Assembly: GCA_033391075.1 (NCBI GenBank)
Contig: JAWPMV010000001.1
Span: forward strand, 3,844,001-3,908,000
Reading direction: 5' to 3'
Length of the DNA: 64,000 nucleotides
Source of the DNA: Bacteroidia bacterium
GTDB lineage: Bacteria; Bacteroidota; Bacteroidia; J057
A program made the translations under genes and the position numbers. Within the stretch, counting starts at the first letter, position 1; each line of letters starts with the position of its first letter. Under the pieces are notes generated by a model that did not search any database, had not been told where the DNA came from, and saw nothing but the letters and a program-made list of their open reading frames with translations. Shown here one piece after another: positions 1 to 9,300 of the stretch.

Positions 1-1
1 T

Positions 2-160
2 ACTATGGATTATGTCATGGTGGAAAAAACCGGTCATCCGGGAGAAACCATAGATCTATTCCATAAGCTGGAACCCTTTGGTATACAAGGATTCTCCCGC
101 TCAGGTACGATCGCTATCTCAAAGAAGCCCCTGATGATAAAATCATATCTAACTATGTAA
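2..160 (+). CDS. ilvN: Acetolactate synthase small subunit, 3' end only
   Basis: The last 52 codons of a gene that begins before the window. The visible protein ends in YVMVEKTGHPGETIDLFHK, then an EPFGIQGFSRSG segment, which matches the C-terminal region of the regulatory subunit of acetolactate synthase (IlvN/IlvH). That subunit gives valine feedback control to the IlvB catalytic subunit in the first common step of valine, leucine and isoleucine synthesis. The next gene downstream on the same strand is ilvC, the next enzyme in the pathway, which supports the call. The N-terminal ACT domain lies outside the window and cannot be checked. Confidence 0.85.
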   Translation, partial: TMDYVMVEKTGHPGETIDLFHKLEPFGIQGFSRSGTIAISKKPLMIKSYLTM

Positions 161-256
161 ATAGATTGCCAGCCGGTAAAAGAATTCACCACACGAAAAA
201 GATTCCCCGGAGGCAATTTCAACTCAACACTATTAATTAAGCTTTAATTAAGAACA

Positions 257-1321
257 ATGGCAGTAATCAATTTTGGCGGCGTCGATGAAACGGTTGTAAC
301 CCGCGAGGAATATCCCCTCGAAAAATCGAGAGAAATCCTTCAGGGAGATACTCTGGCGGTATTGGGATATGGCGTGCAAGGGCCCGCACAGGCACTCAAT
401 TTGAAAGAAAATGGATTCAATGTAATCATTGGTCAGCGGGAAAATTCTGCTAGCTGGGACAAAGCTGTTGCTGATGGCTGGGTACCTGGACAGACTTTAT
501 TCTCCTTGGAAGAAGCCTGCGCAAAAGCTACAATCATTATGAATTTGCTTTCTGACGCAGGTCAAATAGCCACATGGCCAACCGTAAAATCTCACCTGAC
601 AGAAGGAAAAACTCTTTGCTTCTCTCATGGATTTGCGATTACCTATCACGATCAGACTTCTATAATTCCTCCTGAGAATGTAGATGTTGTACTTGTAGCT
701 CCTAAAGGTTCAGGAACCAGCTTGAGAAGAAACTTTTTAGCAGGAGCAGGAATCAATTCCAGTTTTGCTATCCACCAAAACGCTACCGGAAACGCCAGAG
801 AAAAAATCATTGCTATCGGTATTGGTATTGGTTCTGGATTCCTTTTTGAAACAACTTTCAAGAAAGAAGTATTTAGCGACCTTACCGGAGAAAGAGGTAT
901 CCTTATGGGTGCTTTGGCTGGGGTAATGGAAGCTCAATACAATATTCTGAGAGAAAAAGGACATTCTCCTTCTGAGGCATTCAATGAAACCGTAGAGGAA
1001 TTGACACAATCTCTGATCCGTTTGGTTGCTGAAAATGGCATGGACTGGATGTATGCCAACTGTTCTACAACAGCACAAAGAGGAGCTTTGGATTGGAAAG
1101 ATCGTTTCCGCGATGCTACTGCACCTGTTTTTGCAGATCTCTATGAGAGTGTAGCAACTGGAAATGAAGCAAGAATCACGATAGAAGCTAATAGTGATCC
1201 TCAGTATAGAGAAAAGCTGGGTGAAGAATTGGCGGCAATCGCAGATTCAGAAATGTGGCGTGCAGGAGCAGCTGTAAGAGAGCTCCGTCCAGAAAGACAA
1301 AGCGCAAATAGTAACGCATAA
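257..1321 (+). CDS. ilvC: Ketol-acid reductoisomerase
   Basis: 354 aa. It converts acetolactate or acetohydroxybutyrate to the dihydroxy acid with NAD(P)H and Mg2+ in branched-chain amino acid synthesis, in the cytoplasm. The N-terminal Rossmann domain shows GYGVQGPAQA near residue 38 and a cofactor loop GQRENSAS. The C-terminal helical domain has the metal-ligand segment SDLTGERG and the motif GHSPSEAFNETVEE. From memory, stretches such as LVAPKGSG, YANCSTTAQRGALDW and VRELRPE resemble the fungal mitochondrial enzyme more than the short E. coli-unlike class I forms; this is common in Bacteroidota. The ATG at 257 is the only sensible start. It lies 96 bases after ilvN, so the two are probably co-transcribed, and a strong hairpin follows the stop. 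Confidence 0.96.
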   Translation: MAVINFGGVDETVVTREEYPLEKSREILQGDTLAVLGYGVQGPAQALNLKENGFNVIIGQRENSASWDKAVADGWVPGQTLFSLEEACAKATIIMNLLSDAGQIATWPTVKSHLTEGKTLCFSHGFAITYHDQTSIIPPENVDVVLVAPKGSGTSLRRNFLAGAGINSSFAIHQNATGNAREKIIAIGIGIGSGFLFETTFKKEVFSDLTGERGILMGALAGVMEAQYNILREKGHSPSEAFNETVEELTQSLIRLVAENGMDWMYANCSTTAQRGALDWKDRFRDATAPVFADLYESVATGNEARITIEANSDPQYREKLGEELAAIADSEMWRAGAAVRELRPERQSANSNA

Positions 1322-1329
1322 TTTATCAT

Positions 1330-1356
1330 GTAGTCGGCGAGTGTATCGCCGACTAC
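1330..1356 (+). terminator. Strong hairpin between ilvC and ilvA
   Basis: GTAGTCGGCGA (1330-1340) and TCGCCGACTAC (1346-1356) form a perfect 11-bp stem with a 5-base loop. It is followed only by CCCATTTTCC, so the T tract is weak. It may be a partial terminator or an RNA-stability/processing element that sets ilvA expression below ilvC. Confidence 0.55.
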
Positions 1357-1372
1357 CCATTTTCCAACAATC

Positions 1373-2635
1373 ATGGTCTCTGAAAAAACGAGCCTTTTGC
1401 CTCTGGGAAAAATAGTCGAGGCAAATGAGCGACTAAAGGGAGTTGTCATGCGCACTCCTTTAATGGAAAACCTCAACCTTTCCCATAAGTTCAGGAGCAA
1501 GATCCGCCTGAAGCGGGAGGATCTGCAAGTAGTACGATCCTACAAACTGAGAGGGGCATATAATAAGATGTCTCAACTGGATCCTGAAGTGGCCCGAAGG
1601 GGAATTGTCTGTGCCAGTGCTGGCAATCATGCACAAGGCGTAGCATTTTCCTGTCATGCCCTCAAGATTTCCGGAAAAATCTTCATGCCCGGGACTACTC
1701 CCAAACAGAAGGTTCAGAAAGTACAAATGTTTGGGCAAAACAGGGTTGAGATTGTGTTGGTTGGAGATACCTATGATGAAGCCTATAGCGCAGCTATGGG
1801 AGATTGTGCTGCACATCAGAAAACCTTTATCCATCCCTTCGATGATTTTGAGGTAATGGCAGGTCAGGGAACCGTAGCTATGGAAATCCTGGCTGATAGC
1901 CATGAGCCGATAGATTATGTATTCCTGGCAATCGGAGGAGGAGGCCTGGCTTCTGGCCTGGGTTCCTACCTAAAACAACTTAGTCCCAAAACAAAGATCA
2001 TCGGAGTTGAGCCAGCAGGTGCACCCGCTATGCATGATTCTCTCAAAGCAAAAAAACTCATCACCCTGGAGGAGATCGATAAATTTGTAGATGGTGCAGC
2101 TGTCCAGAGAGTAGGGATCAAGACTTTTGAGATTTGTAAAAAAGTTCTGGATGATATGCTTCTGGTTCCGGAAGGGAAAGTTTGCAGTACTATTCTCCAA
2201 CTCTATAATGAGGAAGCCATTGTTGCTGAACCTGCAGGAGCGCTGGCAATAGCCGCTTTGGATCAATATGCAGACAAGATCAAAGGGAAAAATGTGGTCT
2301 GTGTCATAAGTGGGGGGAATAATGATATCATGCGTACCGAAGAGATCAAGGAACGCTCTCTTCTCTATGAAGGTCTCAAACATTATTTTGTAATTCGGTT
2401 CCCTCAAAGAGCGGGCGCCCTCCGTGAGTTTTTGGTTAATGTACTCGGACCCAATGATGACATCACTCATTTCGAATACACCAAAAAGAACAATCGCGAA
2501 GCCGGACCTGCTTTGGTAGGCATTGAGCTGAATAAGTCGGATGATTTCGAAGCCCTGATTGATCGTATGAAGGAATATGAGGTCAACTATCAACACCTCA
2601 ATGATTCTCCGGATCTTTTCACGCTTCTGGTCTAA
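1373..2635 (+). CDS. ilvA: Threonine dehydratase (biosynthetic threonine ammonia-lyase)
   Basis: 420 aa. A PLP enzyme that deaminates threonine to 2-oxobutanoate, the committed step to isoleucine. The PLP lysine lies in the motif SYKLRGAYNKM (near residue 62), with the serine-rich SAGNHAQGVA substrate loop and the glycine-rich GGGGLASGLGSYL phosphate-binding loop. A C-terminal ACT-like regulatory domain of about 80 residues begins near residue 335 (YFVIRFPQRAGALREFL), so isoleucine feedback is expected. The length fits the shorter type with one regulatory domain, as opposed to the E. coli form of about 514 aa with two. It lies 51 bases after ilvC, with the 1330 hairpin between them. Confidence 0.94.
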   Translation: MVSEKTSLLPLGKIVEANERLKGVVMRTPLMENLNLSHKFRSKIRLKREDLQVVRSYKLRGAYNKMSQLDPEVARRGIVCASAGNHAQGVAFSCHALKISGKIFMPGTTPKQKVQKVQMFGQNRVEIVLVGDTYDEAYSAAMGDCAAHQKTFIHPFDDFEVMAGQGTVAMEILADSHEPIDYVFLAIGGGGLASGLGSYLKQLSPKTKIIGVEPAGAPAMHDSLKAKKLITLEEIDKFVDGAAVQRVGIKTFEICKKVLDDMLLVPEGKVCSTILQLYNEEAIVAEPAGALAIAALDQYADKIKGKNVVCVISGGNNDIMRTEEIKERSLLYEGLKHYFVIRFPQRAGALREFLVNVLGPNDDITHFEYTKKNNREAGPALVGIELNKSDDFEALIDRMKEYEVNYQHLNDSPDLFTLLV

Positions 2636-2692
2636 AAGCCGTTAAAAAAACTTGTCCATCCCGAGTCAGAGCCTTCCTTTTCAAAACATATT

Positions 2693-2716
2693 TGCTATTT
2701 TTCGATTGAAATAGCA
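2693..2716 (+). other. Hairpin in the ilvA/membrane-protein gap
   Basis: TGCTATTT (2693-2700) and AAATAGCA (2709-2716) can pair across an 8-base loop, followed by a pyrimidine tract. It could be a weak terminator for the ilv operon, but there is no clear T run, so this is only suggestive. Confidence 0.3.
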
Positions 2717-2752
2717 TTCCTCCTCTTTGCGAAAGGATTTGGGTTCGGCTCC

Positions 2753-3370
2753 ATGTGGAAGTATCTCAAATATTTTGTTCCGGCAATTTGTCCCATTATC
2801 TGGGCCTTATATGTCTTTGTCCTGCGGAATATGTTTTCCTACAGGCTTACAGATACCGTATTGATTATTTCCGGAACCTGCATGCTATTGTTTGGGGCTA
2901 TATGGTACCTCTTCTATAGTAAGCCGCAACACAGATTTACCCCGGCTATCATCATTAGCCTGGTCTTTACCCTTTCTCCGCTTTTTCTGAGAGCAACAAG
3001 TCTGGTGGATATTGATTACATGGCAAAGTGGTGGCTCGATCGACCTCTTTTTGTCTGGCAAATTTGTTTGGGTTTATTGATCCTGGCTTTCTTTTACCTG
3101 CTTCGATTTTATTTTCGACCTGCACAGGACCCTTTTTCAGTATTGAAGCTCCTCATTATCCTCCTGGTAGTAATTCTGGCTATTGTTAATTTTTTGTTTA
3201 TTGATGATGATACAACTCTGACATTCTCTGCAGTTACTGTCATCTCGCTACTCAGCATACTTCCGGTGGTACATATTTTTGATATGCTTTTCTGGGAGGG
3301 AAAAATGAAACGGGAAAAAGAGAATATAAATTCTCTGGATGATTTAATAGAAAAGATTTCCGGAAGCTAA
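2753..3370 (+). CDS. Multi-pass membrane protein, paralogue 1 of a tandem set
   Basis: 205 aa, unrecognised family. It has about six hydrophobic segments and a short charged C-terminal tail (KMKREKENINSLDDLIEKI), so it is probably an inner-membrane protein. It is clearly paralogous to the protein at 4114-4758. Matching landmarks are KYFVP against KYLVP near the N-terminus, YLLRFYFRP.QDPFSVLKL against YLLRFFSKPEKDLFAILKL in the middle, and LPVVHIFDMLFWE against LPLIHGIEMMMWE near the end. The gene is 6 bases upstream of the next, so they are probably one transcription unit. No catalytic motif is visible and no function is assigned. Confidence 0.8.
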   Translation: MWKYLKYFVPAICPIIWALYVFVLRNMFSYRLTDTVLIISGTCMLLFGAIWYLFYSKPQHRFTPAIIISLVFTLSPLFLRATSLVDIDYMAKWWLDRPLFVWQICLGLLILAFFYLLRFYFRPAQDPFSVLKLLIILLVVILAIVNFLFIDDDTTLTFSAVTVISLLSILPVVHIFDMLFWEGKMKREKENINSLDDLIEKISGS

Positions 3371-3376
3371 TAACCT

Positions 3377-4006
3377 ATGACTAAATCCCTTAGATATACC
3401 TGGCCTGTTTTTGCCTACCTGATTATGGTAGTCATTTTATATGTGGGAAGTTTAGGTGAATTAGCCGAACTGGTACGACTCAGGGAGTTGATTAATGTTA
3501 TACTCACTGTTGGGGCTATCTACTACTTATATACCAGCCCTTTTAGTCAAACTCATTTTCTCCCCTTATTTACGCTGCTCATTGTCAGACTTATGGTACC
3601 CATGCTGGTCCCTTTTAATGCTACTACCGGAGTGAGTTTTTATATGGGGAGCAATATGGCCGTATTGTTTTTTTATTCTCTGAGAACCCTGCACAAAGAA
3701 CCCATTCGCAAAATTGATTATCGCAAACTGTACCTGGTAGGAGCGACCATAATCTTCCAATGTATTTACTACGGTATCCTGGTTTTTATGTATGAGGAGA
3801 CAGAAGCTATGGACCGAAATGAATTCTTTACCGGAGCCTCAGCCGTCAATCTTCTGAGCCAGATATTCATTGTGTGGCTGGTTGTTATCCATTTAAAACT
3901 AGTTGGGAAATGGGAAAAAGATCAGTTAGATGAAGAGGAACTTGAGTTGATCGAAGAAATAGGAAAAGGGAAAGAAATTGAAGATCAGGAGGGAAAAAAT
4001 GCGTAA
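3377..4006 (+). CDS. Multi-pass membrane protein, probable paralogue 2
   Basis: 209 aa, unrecognised. It has about six hydrophobic segments and a strongly acidic C-terminal tail (DQLDEEELELIEEIGKGKE). Size, topology and a central basic loop after a YSLR segment (YSLRTLHKEPIRKIDY) suggest it is a diverged member of the same set as its two neighbours, though similarity is much weaker than between those two. It starts 6 bases after the preceding gene. No functional motif was found. Confidence 0.75.
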   Translation: MTKSLRYTWPVFAYLIMVVILYVGSLGELAELVRLRELINVILTVGAIYYLYTSPFSQTHFLPLFTLLIVRLMVPMLVPFNATTGVSFYMGSNMAVLFFYSLRTLHKEPIRKIDYRKLYLVGATIIFQCIYYGILVFMYEETEAMDRNEFFTGASAVNLLSQIFIVWLVVIHLKLVGKWEKDQLDEEELELIEEIGKGKEIEDQEGKNA

Positions 4007-4113
4007 TTGATCTTTCAATTGAGGAGGGATATTTAACCGTTCCCCTAAGCTTACTTGGTCAGCGTCAACTAAATAGCTAATATCTGGTATACACCAAATT
4101 CCTGATATTAGCC

Positions 4114-4758
4114 GTGAAACAGAGACCCCTACAAAACTCCTTCTGGACCCATGCCAAATACTTGGTCCCATTCCTTGTTCCACTACTCACTTTCTTTTTG
4201 GTAAAAATCCTGGATGGTCGCTATCAATACTTAACTGAAAGTACGATTGTTGTATTTTGGTTGACTGCCATGGTCTTTATGATCCTTTGGTGCCTGAAGT
4301 TTACCAAGCCCATGCGAAAATTCTCCCTCCTATTACTGGGTGCTTTTCTGATTTCGCTTGCACCCGGATTTTTCATTTTCCTTGGGATCATTGATAGCAA
4401 TTTTTATTCAGACCTCCCTCCGGCAAAGGGGCCCTATGTATGGTATCATTCCTTAACTTCCATTATGATATTTGGCATATATCTGCTGCGTTTTTTCTCA
4501 AAACCGGAAAAAGATCTTTTTGCCATTCTGAAATTAAGCCTCATCATATACCTCTGTGTATTGGTAAATGCCTTCTCTTTTTTCAATGAAGATGAAGCCT
4601 TGATGGTCTTTATATCGATCAGTGGGATTGCCAGTATTATACTTTTGCCCCTCATACATGGAATAGAGATGATGATGTGGGAAAGAAGCAAATCGGTTTG
4701 GATGAGCTATTTGAAAGAGGCTGAGTTTGGAGGAAAATTAACCCATAGTGAGGGATAA
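4114..4758 (+). CDS. Multi-pass membrane protein, paralogue 3
   Basis: 214 aa, with a GTG start at 4114. Aligning the N-terminus with the paralogue at 2753 places WTHAKYLVP against WKYLKYFVP, which supports this start over the later internal ATG. Six hydrophobic segments and a short polar tail are visible. The shared RFFSKPEKDLFAILKL and LPLIHGIEMMMWER segments make paralogy to the first gene secure. A gap of 107 bases separates it from the middle gene, so it may have its own promoter. Function unknown. Confidence 0.75.
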   Translation: MKQRPLQNSFWTHAKYLVPFLVPLLTFFLVKILDGRYQYLTESTIVVFWLTAMVFMILWCLKFTKPMRKFSLLLLGAFLISLAPGFFIFLGIIDSNFYSDLPPAKGPYVWYHSLTSIMIFGIYLLRFFSKPEKDLFAILKLSLIIYLCVLVNAFSFFNEDEALMVFISISGIASIILLPLIHGIEMMMWERSKSVWMSYLKEAEFGGKLTHSEG

Positions 4759-4898
4759 GGGAAAGAGAAATCTCAGCATTTTTTCTGGGACTATTGCTCA
4801 CCATTATCCATCTGAGCATGTTGTACAAATGGAAAACTACCTAAATAATAGAAACTCAGGATAGGATGATTGATCAGATAGGAAAATAATTCCTGTAC

Positions 4899-5727
4899 CT
4901 ACAACTCATCCCCGCAAAATTTACAATGCACCGCATCCATATCATGCCCTTCCAGGCTACAAGAAGGACAAGCCTTTGTACTGACTTCAGGCAATTCTCC
5001 CAGCTCACCTCTTACGAGTTCGGCGGAGACGATACCTGTCGGAACCGCCAGCACCCCATAACCCAGAATCATCAGGATGGCAGATAAAAATTGTCCCATA
5101 GGAGTAACGGGAGCAATATCTCCATAGCCTACGGTAGTGACCGTAACTATGGCCCAATACACACTATGCGGAATGCTGTCAAAACCGCTCCCCTCCCCTT
5201 CTTCGATCAGGTACATAGCCGAGCCAATGATCAGAACTGCACTTAAAACTCCGACCAAAAAAACCGTAATCTTTCGACTACTACTAATGATAGCATTATA
5301 TAAGGTACTCGCCTCGCTAAGATACTTTGCAGCTTTAAATACTCTGAAAATTCTCAGAAGTCTCAGGGCACGAATGGTAGCCAGATATTGAGTGCCCGTA
5401 AAGAATATACTGAGGTAGGTAGGTAGGTAAAATGGCCAGAAAGTCTACAATCCCATAAAAGCTGAAAATGTATTTCAGGGGTTTACCTGTGAGCCAGATC
5501 CGGAGCAAATATTCCAGGGTAAAAAGGATAGTTATGCCCCATTCGAGGTAGTAAAAGAGATCCGGGTATTTGCCTCCCAGACTTTCTACAGATTCCAGCA
5601 TGACTACCAGTACACTCAGGACAATGAAGACCAATAAGGTAACATCGAAAGTCTTACCTGTGGGTGTATCTGCCTCAAAGACAATCTCGTGCAGCCTATC
5701 TTTAAAACTCTGTTTTTCGTTCGCCAT
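4899..5727 (-). pseudogene. Voltage-gated K+ channel, frameshifted at an AGGT repeat (possibly phase-variable)
   Basis: Two minus-strand reading frames together encode one 6-TM potassium channel. 5727 down to about 5415 encodes residues 1-104: S1-S3 up to FLAILPTYL. The downstream frame continues with [19 protein letters not shown], an arginine-rich S4, then S5, the selectivity filter [10 protein letters not shown]6 and a C-terminal zinc ribbon (CPSC...CKFC). The switch falls exactly at four AGGT copies (5413-5428). With three copies the gene would read through as 274 aa; with four, translation stops after 130 residues. The gene may be a recent pseudogene, a phase-variable gene in its OFF state, or a sequencing or assembly indel. 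Everything else in the protein looks intact, including the filter and gating charges. It ends convergently with the upstream trio. Confidence 0.88.
5413..5429 (+). repeat. (AGGT)4 tetranucleotide repeat inside the K+ channel gene
   Basis: Four perfect AGGT copies (5413-5428) plus one further A. On the coding (minus) strand it reads as TACC repeats encoding the PTYL end of S3. Removing one unit restores a single reading frame that continues with channel sequence, so slippage here would switch the gene on or off. Confidence 0.9.
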
Positions 5728-5751
5728 CTTACAGCTTGAAAGTACTATAAG

Positions 5752-5790
5752 AAAATGAGATATGGAAATAGCAGAACCTTATCTCATTTT
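5752..5790. promoter_or_regulatory. 11-bp perfect inverted repeat between divergent genes
   Basis: AAAATGAGATA (5752-5762) and TATCTCATTTT (5780-5790) are perfect inverted arms with a 17-base spacer. The right arm overlaps the -33 element of the plus-strand promoter at 5787. This is the geometry of a dimeric repressor operator, or of a hairpin in the channel gene's leader. No candidate regulator gene is nearby. Confidence 0.5.
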
Positions 5791-5818
5791 GCTTCGTTTA
5801 TTAATATGCCTATATTTG
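5787..5818 (+). promoter_or_regulatory. Bacteroidota-type sigma-A promoter
   Basis: TTTTG (5787-5791), a 19-base spacer, then TATATTTG (5811-5818) matches the published Bacteroidota consensus TTTG-N19-21-TAnnTTTG exactly. Transcription would begin near 5824, only a few bases before the ATG at 5831, which argues that the gene starts there and not at the upstream in-frame ATG at 5762. Confidence 0.7.
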
Positions 5819-5830
5819 CGCTTCCTATTT

Positions 5831-6181
5831 ATGAAGCTATACAGATTTCCATATTATCTGATTCTTGTTATTGCCGCCTCGCTGGCAATGATTTTCTTTT
5901 TGAAGATCAACAAGAAAAGCTTCTATAACCATTACTTCCAGGAGATTGCCGATATAGAGTTAAGAAACTCTCAGGCCTTCAGTCTGGATGGTTCACTCGA
6001 AGTATTTGCCCTTACAGAACTCAAACCGGTAGTTCTGTCCATCTTTTGGCTAGGGTTAGGGCTTCTGTTTGGTGTAGTGTTCAGGATTCTTCCTTTGCAC
6101 ATCCGAGCCGAATTCTTACCTACAGCCAACCACACGCATATCAGCTTTGTAAAGCTGGTTCATCCAACCCGTGCTCCCTAG
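5831..6181 (+). CDS. Small membrane protein of unknown function
   Basis: 116 aa from the ATG at 5831 (MKLYRFPYYLILVIAASLAM). An in-frame ATG at 5762 would add 23 residues, but it lies upstream of a perfect promoter, so I prefer the shorter form. There is one N-terminal hydrophobic segment (about residues 8-25) and a second near residues 65-85, separated by a soluble loop of about 40 residues (KINKKSFYNHYFQEIADIEL). No family recognised. It precedes secDF by 123 bases on the same strand; a functional link is unproven. Confidence 0.6.
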   Translation: MKLYRFPYYLILVIAASLAMIFFLKINKKSFYNHYFQEIADIELRNSQAFSLDGSLEVFALTELKPVVLSIFWLGLGLLFGVVFRILPLHIRAEFLPTANHTHISFVKLVHPTRAP

Positions 6182-6304
6182 CACATTTTCCCTTTAGAAT
6201 ACTAAATCAAGCTTAGGTCATTTCATTGATCTGAGATACCTGTATGGGTTTCCCATATATATATCTAACATTCACCTTCTATTTTTTAAAACGAAAATTA
6301 TCTC

Positions 6305-9300
6305 ATGAGAAATAAGAATACCGTTATAGGATTGTTACTGGTATTTGTAGCAATATGTGCCTATAACCTGTATTGGACCTACCAACAATACAATATCGAA
6401 AACCAGATCTCTCCTTATAGAGAGGCTGCAAATGAGTTGACTCAGGATACTGCTTCCTGGGGAGACAATGAATATGCAACCCTGCGTGCTTATGACAGCA
6501 TCCGTACAGCTATGGCTGATGAGCGTCAGAAAGCAGCTGCAAACTCTTTTACTCTGGGGCTTGACCTCCAGGGTGGGATGTATGTAACCATGCAGGTGCA
6601 GATTGAGGACATTGTTCGCCAATTGGCAGGCAATATTCAGGACACTTCTTTCACCAATGCACTTGCCTGTGCAAGAGAAAGAAGGCAAGCCGAAGCAACA
6701 GCTTATGTACCTCTTTTCATCGATTGCTATAAGACAGCAAATCCAGAAGCTCAATTAGGGGTTCTCTTTGCTGATCCGGATCAAGAGATCGATTTTGACA
6801 CTCCTGATGATCAAGTGCAGGAATTTTTGGAAGAAAAGGCCCGTGATGCCATGGACCGTACTTTCCAGATTATTCGTACCCGTATTGACCAGTTTGGTGT
6901 AGTTTCTCCTAACCTTCAGCAGTTGGACAACAACCGCATCCTTCTGGAGCTTCCCGGTGTAAAAGATGAAGACCGTGTAAAAAGACTTCTGAAGCAAACG
7001 GCTAAAATGGAGTTCTTCACTACCCATACCGTCGATCGCTCTTATCCGGTACTTTTCGAAATCAATGATTACCTGAAAAGAGAGCAGGATGCAGCAGCAG
7101 AAGCCACTTCTACTGAAGATGGGGAAGCAGAAACAAGTGCAGACAGCGGCGAAGAAGAAGGAGAAGAAGATGATGCAGATGCAGACTCGACCCTGGCCAG
7201 CCCCGATACAGCTAGTACTGATTCGGCTAAGGCCTTTGAAGATATGACCGAGGAAGAGCGTCAGGCAGAATTGGAAAAGTATAGAGCAGAAAATCCCCTA
7301 TTCGGACTTTTCGCTCAGACTTTCGACTATAATGCCATGATCGCCAATGGAGTTACTGAGCCTTTGGTAGCACGTGCACTTGAGCAGGATATTTCTCGCA
7401 TCAATGCCATTTTTGCCAGAGAGGAAATCAAAAACCTCATTCCTCCGGATATGCGTTTTGTATGGTCTTATAAGCCGATTGATGATGAGACGGGTAGTCC
7501 TACCAATCTGTATGACCTGATCACTATCAAGACCAATGATGATGGCACTCCTGCCATGGGTGGAGACGCTGTTGCCAGTGCTCGTCAGGACTTCAACGGA
7601 AGAACAGGTGCTCCGGTAGTAACCATGAGTATGACTTCTGAAGGAACGAAAGACTGGGGACAGATCACCGAAGCTAATATTGGCAAATTCGTTTCTGTAT
7701 TGCTGGACAACAAAGTTTATTCTTATCCAAGAGTAAATGATGCGATCCGTAGTGGTAGTACAGAAATCAGTGGTGGATTTACCATTGATGAGGCGAAAGA
7801 CCTTGCCAACGTACTTGAGGCTGGTCAGCTTCCTGTAACTACCATTATTGAAGGTAGCCAGACAGTTGGACCTTACCTCGGTGAGCAAAATATCAAAAAT
7901 GGATTGAGCTCTCTGTACTATGCAGGTATCGTGATCCTGATCTTCATGGCGGTTTATTATGCCAAAGCAGGTCTGGTTGCAAACGTAGCCCTGATTGCTA
8001 ACGCAATCTTTATCCTGGGTCTTTCAGCAGCGATGACCATTGTATTTACCCTACCAGGTCTTGCGGCTTTGGTATTGACGATAGGTATGGCGGTAGATGC
8101 CAACGTACTGATCTTTGAAAGGATTCGGGAGGAATTGAGCAGGGACAAGACACTCAAAGCGAGTATTAAGTCCGGTTTCGCCAATGCATTCTCTTCTGTA
8201 ATGGATGCAAACATAACCACCCTATTGACAGGGGTTGTGTTGGTAACCTTCGGAGTAGGTCCTATTAGAGGTTTCGCAGTAACCCTGATCATCGGTATCA
8301 TTACCTCTTTGATCTCAGCATTGATCATCACGCGTTTGATTCTGGATTACTATGGAAATAAAGGCAGTCATGCCATGAACTTCGGATTCGACTTCACTAT
8401 GGGACTTTTTGACAAAGTCAAAATCAACATGGTAGGACGTCGTAAGTTCTTCTACATGGTATCCGGTGCCCTGGTTATAACCAGCTTGATCCTGATTGGA
8501 ACAGTTGGATTCAAAACAGGGGTAGACTTCCAGGGAGGTCGTCAATACACCGTTGAATTCACTCAGGGTAGCTCTGATGCAGCAACTGCCAGAGACCTTG
8601 ATGCAACAGAAGTAAATGATCTTCGTGGTATCCTTACGGAGAGTTTCAATAAAAATGCTCCACAGATCAAAACGCTGGAAGCTGATAACCAATTGCTGAT
8701 CACTACCTCTTATCTGGTAGAAGATCGTAATGCAGATTCTTTGGTTAAAAGCATCATGCTGACCGGAATTGGTGATAACTATGGAGATGTGAGTATCCTG
8801 TCTAGTACAGATGTCGGACCTACAGTTGCAAACGATATCAAGAATGCAGCTTATCGTTCGGTAGTATTCTCACTCATCATCATCTTCCTTTATATCCTCT
8901 TGCGTTTCCGCAGGTGGCAGTACTCACTGGGTGCAGTTGTAGCTGTATTCCATGATGTATTGATTGTACTGGGAGTATTCTCCTTCCTGAGCATGTTTGA
9001 CATCAGCCTCAACGTTGAGATCGACCAGGCATTGATTGCGGCCTTGCTGACGATCATTGGTTACTCGATAAACGATACGGTGGTAGTGTTTGACCGGATC
9101 AGGGAGAATCTGGGAGAAATGAAGTCTTCGGTTCTTGAGACCATTTACAATACTTCTATAGACCAAACGATTAGCCGTACGTTGATCACCTCTGTAACTA
9201 CCTTCCTGACTGTACTGATTCTGTACATCTTCGGTGGTGATGTGATCCGTGGCTTTACCTTTGCGATCCTGATTGGTATCATCGTCGGTACTTACTCTTC

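Noticed and set aside
233-251. Two TTAATTAA copies separated by three bases just before ilvC
   Set aside because: AT-rich leader sequence with no recognised regulator; the chance of coincidence is high.
1970-2596. 208-codon open frame on the minus strand within ilvA
   Set aside because: It lies entirely antisense to a well-supported enzyme gene, has no signal or motif, and is a shadow frame.
6243-6257. TATGGG-TTT-CCCATA inverted repeat upstream of secDF
   Set aside because: The arms are only six bases with a three-base loop and no known factor, so it is too weak to claim as a regulatory site.
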